From assembly GCA_017527495.1 (NCBI GenBank), contig JAFXPY010000022.1, forward strand, positions 1 through 45,567: 45,567 bases of DNA, read 5' to 3'. Position 1 is the stretch's first letter; each line of letters opens with the position of its first letter. This DNA comes from Paludibacteraceae bacterium. GTDB taxonomy: Bacteria; Bacteroidota; Bacteroidia; Bacteroidales; Paludibacteraceae. A program made the position numbers and the translations under genes. Under the pieces are notes generated by a model. The model worked only from the letters and a program-made list of their open reading frames with translations, was not told the origin of the DNA and ran no database searches. Of this stretch, positions 43,691 to 45,567 are shown one piece after another.

Positions 43691-43850
43691 ACATTAAAAG
43701 ATTTAAAAATGATTGATCATCTGTACATCTTAACTCTATCGTTGCGACATGCGGGGTTGTGCAAGTATTTTATGCTCCCTACGAACTATCCAGATTTTGA
43801 GATGTAAAAGTATGGGGGCTGAACGTCAAAAACTGTTTCTTTGAACAAAC
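43691..43850 (-). ncRNA. Candidate IS110 bridge-RNA region
   Basis: IS110-group elements encode a structured bridge RNA in the non-coding end upstream of the transposase gene. This 160-bp leader is in the right place and length range and holds GC-rich blocks separated by AT-rich loops. I could not fold it, and the donor and target loops were not identified. The assignment rests on position and family knowledge only. Confidence 0.3.
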
Positions 43851-44217
43851 AAATAATCGGCCTTATTCCATACCTCGATGACTCAATTCAATTACAAAAT
43901 TATAACTATTTTTTAATATACAACCAAACAAAATAATTGTTTCAAATTATGGGTTAATTTTTGGCCAAATAAAATTCGTAATAATTCGTTTAATTAGTAG
44001 ATAAATAATTTTGTGTAATCTGCGGTGTATAACTTGCAAAAATTGAATATTTTTATTTCCCCTCAAAAAATGACAAATAAAATTAGGGCTAATTGAAAAC
44101 CTCAACTGCAAAATTAATTAAAATAAAGAAAAAAAACAAATGAGACTGATTGTGGATTAAATGCAAAAATGGTAAGAAAAACAGCAAAATTGATTTTTAA
44201 ATAAAGCTAAAATGTTG
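43851..44217. other. AT-rich intergenic region, nothing recognised
   Basis: This is the gap between the IS110 leader and the flavodoxin promoter. It has long A and T runs and AATTCGT-type degenerate repeats (near 43975-43995, also 45085-45160), but no open frame, RNA or palindrome of the REP-like family was found. Confidence 0.5.
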
Positions 44218-44225
44218 TAATTTTG
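44218..44225 (+). promoter_or_regulatory. -7 box of the flavodoxin gene
   Basis: TAATTTTG lies 23 bp upstream of the ATG at 44249. The surrounding AATGTTGTAATTTTGTATTG nearly matches the linker of the 54-bp repeats in cluster B. No -33 box at the right distance. Confidence 0.6.
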
Positions 44226-44248
44226 TATTGTCAAAAAATAGTAAAGAT

Positions 44249-44884
44249 ATGAAAAAAATAAGTTTAATCATTTGCGCATTGTTGGCATTACTCGTTCCGA
44301 CATACGCCCAAAACAAGTCAAACGATATGAAAAACAAAAATGTTTTAGTGGTTTATTTCTCTCACGCAGGCGAGAACTACTCCGTAGGCAACATCAAAGT
44401 GGGCAACACAAAGATTGTGGCCGACTATATCAGCGAATTTACCGGTGCCGACCTTTTTGAAATCCAAACAAACAAATACGATGGCATGGCGTACAAACCT
44501 CTTTGCGACCTTGCTCAAGACGAACAAATCAAAGACGAACGCCCTGCATTTACAGGTTCTATCGTTTCTGCCGAAGGCAAGACAATAGCAGCCAAGCCGA
44601 CACAGGCCGATTTCGACAAATACGATGTTGTCTTTATCGGCGGTCCGGTATGGTGGGGCACTTTCCCTCAAGTTATGTTCTCCTTTTTCGACACCTACAA
44701 ACTTGATGGCAAGACAATCATACCTTTCACCACTCATGAAGGAAGTGGGTTGGGCAACTGCGTCAGCGATGTTCGCAAGAACTATCCTCGCTCGGAAGTG
44801 CAAAGAGGCTTTTCAATGTACGGACACGAGGTACGCTCCGGAAAAATAAAAGTTGAGAAATGGATCCAAAGCTTAGGATTCTGA
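44249..44884 (+). CDS. Exported flavodoxin-like protein
   Basis: The 211-residue protein starts at MKKISLIICALLALLVPTYAQ, a signal peptide; an in-frame start at 44228 would sit only 2 bp past the -7 box. The mature part is a flavodoxin fold: VLVVYFSHAGENYSVG (FMN phosphate loop), FIGGPVWWGTFPQVMFSF (about residues 132-149, isoalloxazine side) and TTHEGSGLGNCVSDV. Most flavodoxins are cytoplasmic electron carriers; export to the periplasm implies a redox partner outside the cytoplasm. It is a single gene following IS110 debris. Confidence 0.87.
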   Translation: MKKISLIICALLALLVPTYAQNKSNDMKNKNVLVVYFSHAGENYSVGNIKVGNTKIVADYISEFTGADLFEIQTNKYDGMAYKPLCDLAQDEQIKDERPAFTGSIVSAEGKTIAAKPTQADFDKYDVVFIGGPVWWGTFPQVMFSFFDTYKLDGKTIIPFTTHEGSGLGNCVSDVRKNYPRSEVQRGFSMYGHEVRSGKIKVEKWIQSLGF

Positions 44885-44960
44885 GGATTTGAAGATTTGA
44901 AAATTTGAAGATTTAAGGATTTGAAGATTTGAAGGTTTGAGGATTTGAGGATTTGAATAT
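44885..44960. repeat. GAGGATTTGAAGATTTGAA-type simple repeat
   Basis: A 10-bp unit (GATTTGAAG and variants) recurs about eight times right after the flavodoxin stop. It is the same sequence type as 36073-36135. Confidence 0.85.
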
Positions 44961-45260
44961 TTGAGAAATTCTATCATTTTAGGGGCGTACGCATGTATGC
45001 CACTAAATTATGTGCCTCAAGTTTCACAAGTACTACAACGCAAATTACCAGAAATTATTTATCTACTAATTAATCAAATTAAAACGAATTTTATTCTGTC
45101 CACAATAAATACAATTATTCGTTTCATTTCGTCAAATTCGTATTCTAAAAAAATTCACGAATTAATTGAATCAAACTAATTATTTGTAATTTATGTTTCG
45201 CGAGCAGGACAATGAGTCACATTGTAGGAGCTTACATTGCTTAAGTCAGATTTAAAGGCA
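44961..45260. other. AT-rich intergenic region, nothing recognised
   Basis: A 72-codon open frame lies here, but its composition is not coding-like, so it is left out. Only degenerate AATTCGT text and a short ACAATG/CACATTGT hairpin (about 45210-45225) were seen. Confidence 0.5.
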
Positions 45261-45385
45261 AACCGCGTTAGCGGTTACATATTAATAGAAAATCTATATA
45301 CATTCCTTCTCTCCCTACCGCGTTAGCGGTTACATATTAATAGAAAAGGCATATTTCTCCACCTCAGACCTACCGCGTAGCGGTT
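45261..45385. repeat. Palindrome cluster D, next to the Y1 transposase
   Basis: AACCGCGTTAGCGGTT (45261-45276), ACCGCGTTAGCGGT (45317-45330) and ACCGCGTAGCGGT (45372-45384, loop shortened to GTA) are 55 bp apart and each is followed by TACATATTAA. On the minus strand each reads TTAATATGTA followed by the palindrome, in the same direction as the transposase gene, whose stop codon lies 12 bp away. Confidence 0.9.
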
Positions 45386-45396
45386 ACATATTAAAT

Positions 45397-45567
45397 TCAT
45401 TCGATATCATTAAAAATATATTTAGAATTATACTCTATTCCACAAATTTCCAAAAAATTAAGATATTCTTCTTGAAATGTTTTCTTTTTATGATGAGTTT
45501 CATTATTTGTAATATAATTTGCAACACTATGAGAATTAGACAAATTTGTGGAAAATGCACCATAACC
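45397..45567 (-). CDS. REP-associated tyrosine transposase (Y1/HUH, IS200-like), C-terminal 56 residues
   Basis: The gene runs off the right edge; only its end is visible. GYGAFSTNLSNSHSVANYIT, then NNETHHKKKTFQEEYLNFLE and IEYNSKYIFNDIE give the well-known C-terminal pattern of Bacteroidetes Y1 transposases of the REP-associated type. The Tyr in VANYI is the expected catalytic residue. Asn stands at the position where Gln is usual in this motif (YI-x-N-Q). It would be a single-strand endonuclease acting on palindromes; the HUH motif lies outside the window. REP-like cluster D directly follows the stop codon. Confidence 0.82.
   Translation of the reverse strand, partial: GYGAFSTNLSNSHSVANYITNNETHHKKKTFQEEYLNFLEICGIEYNSKYIFNDIE

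Larger units (their letters stand above)
42640..43850 (-). mobile_element. IS110-family insertion sequence, decayed
   Basis: The element consists of a broken transposase gene (42697-43690, minus), a long leader at its 5' side (43691-43850) and two strong hairpins at its 3' side (GGGGGTGT/ACACCCCC at 42649-42668; CTCCCC/GGGGAG at 42681-42694). The base content is higher in G+C than both flanks. The outer ends are approximate because IS110 elements lack long inverted repeats. Palindrome cluster C ends about 125 bp to its left. Confidence 0.75.

Noticed and set aside
44961-45179. Open frame of 72 codons after the flavodoxin gene
   Set aside because: Low-complexity AT-rich text with no promoter, start context or recognisable product.
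36170-45385. CRISPR array
   Set aside because: Repeat units are 54-55 bp including the linker, the linkers are themselves conserved between copies, and no cas genes are nearby.

Overview
The window looks like a chromosome segment of a Bacteroidota bacterium, most likely order Bacteroidales. It is AT-rich. Many genes carry the phylum's promoter signature (a -7 box TAnnTTTG, often with TTTG 19-20 bp upstream) instead of a strong Shine-Dalgarno sequence. It has TonB-dependent receptors, many LSxC-type lipoproteins, a type IX secretion (T9SS) C-terminal sorting domain, a Spy-like/ECF sigma/anti-sigma gene set, and a large glycosyltransferase block.

Layout. 1-828 is non-coding: an outward promoter at the left edge and a cluster of small palindromes. 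829-3339 (minus) holds a PNPOx-like flavoprotein, a nucleoside:H+ symporter and a DUF2284 metal protein. 3448-6853 (plus) is an AraC regulator and a TonB-dependent receptor. 6925-8667 (minus) is grpE-dnaJ. 8829-11316 (plus) is a membrane-anchored YbjN/TPR-like protein with a SIMPL-domain partner. 11595-12563 is a His-tailed zinc-type CDF exporter. 12560-24861 (minus) is a surface-glycan locus with eight glycosyltransferase genes, one of them fused to a polysaccharide deacetylase, plus a WbqC protein and a DegT-type aminotransferase. A 33-bp tandem array and an AAA_14/DUF4143 ATPase gene split it into two transcription units. 25051-36072 (plus) holds queH, a second TonB receptor, a DUF362-DUF1893 fusion lipoprotein, a low-complexity lipoprotein, then pepT-gcvT-Pif1-like helicase-VanX-like dipeptidase-CMD/cupin lipoprotein. 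36442-38622 is a large secreted propeller/cadherin-like protein. 38688-42107 (minus) reads Spy-like, ECF sigma, anti-sigma-like, T9SS-exported UGSC-family protein. 42640-43850 is a decayed IS110. 44249-44884 is an exported flavodoxin. The right edge holds the C-terminal 56 residues of a REP-associated (Y1/HUH) tyrosine transposase.

The strongest novel signal is a dispersed family of short palindromes in four intergenic clusters (312-675, 36170-36336, 42273-42516, 45261-45385). The two stem arms change together (ACCGC/GCGGT, ACGGC/GCCGT, TTCCC/GGGAA, ACCAC/GTGGT), while the loop and a flank (CTATTAATATG or CTATTAAAAG in one orientation) stay constant. Copies are spaced 54-55 bp apart. One cluster begins 12 bp after the stop codon of the Y1 transposase. 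I interpret this as a Bacteroidetes REP/RAYT-type system with at least two palindrome subfamilies. Second-tier signals are the 33-bp array in front of the AAA_14 ATPase, several unusual domain fusions, a possible bridge-RNA region beside the dead IS110 transposase, and a terminator-like hairpin at the very start of the nucleoside transporter mRNA.

No rRNA, tRNA or CRISPR array was recognised.
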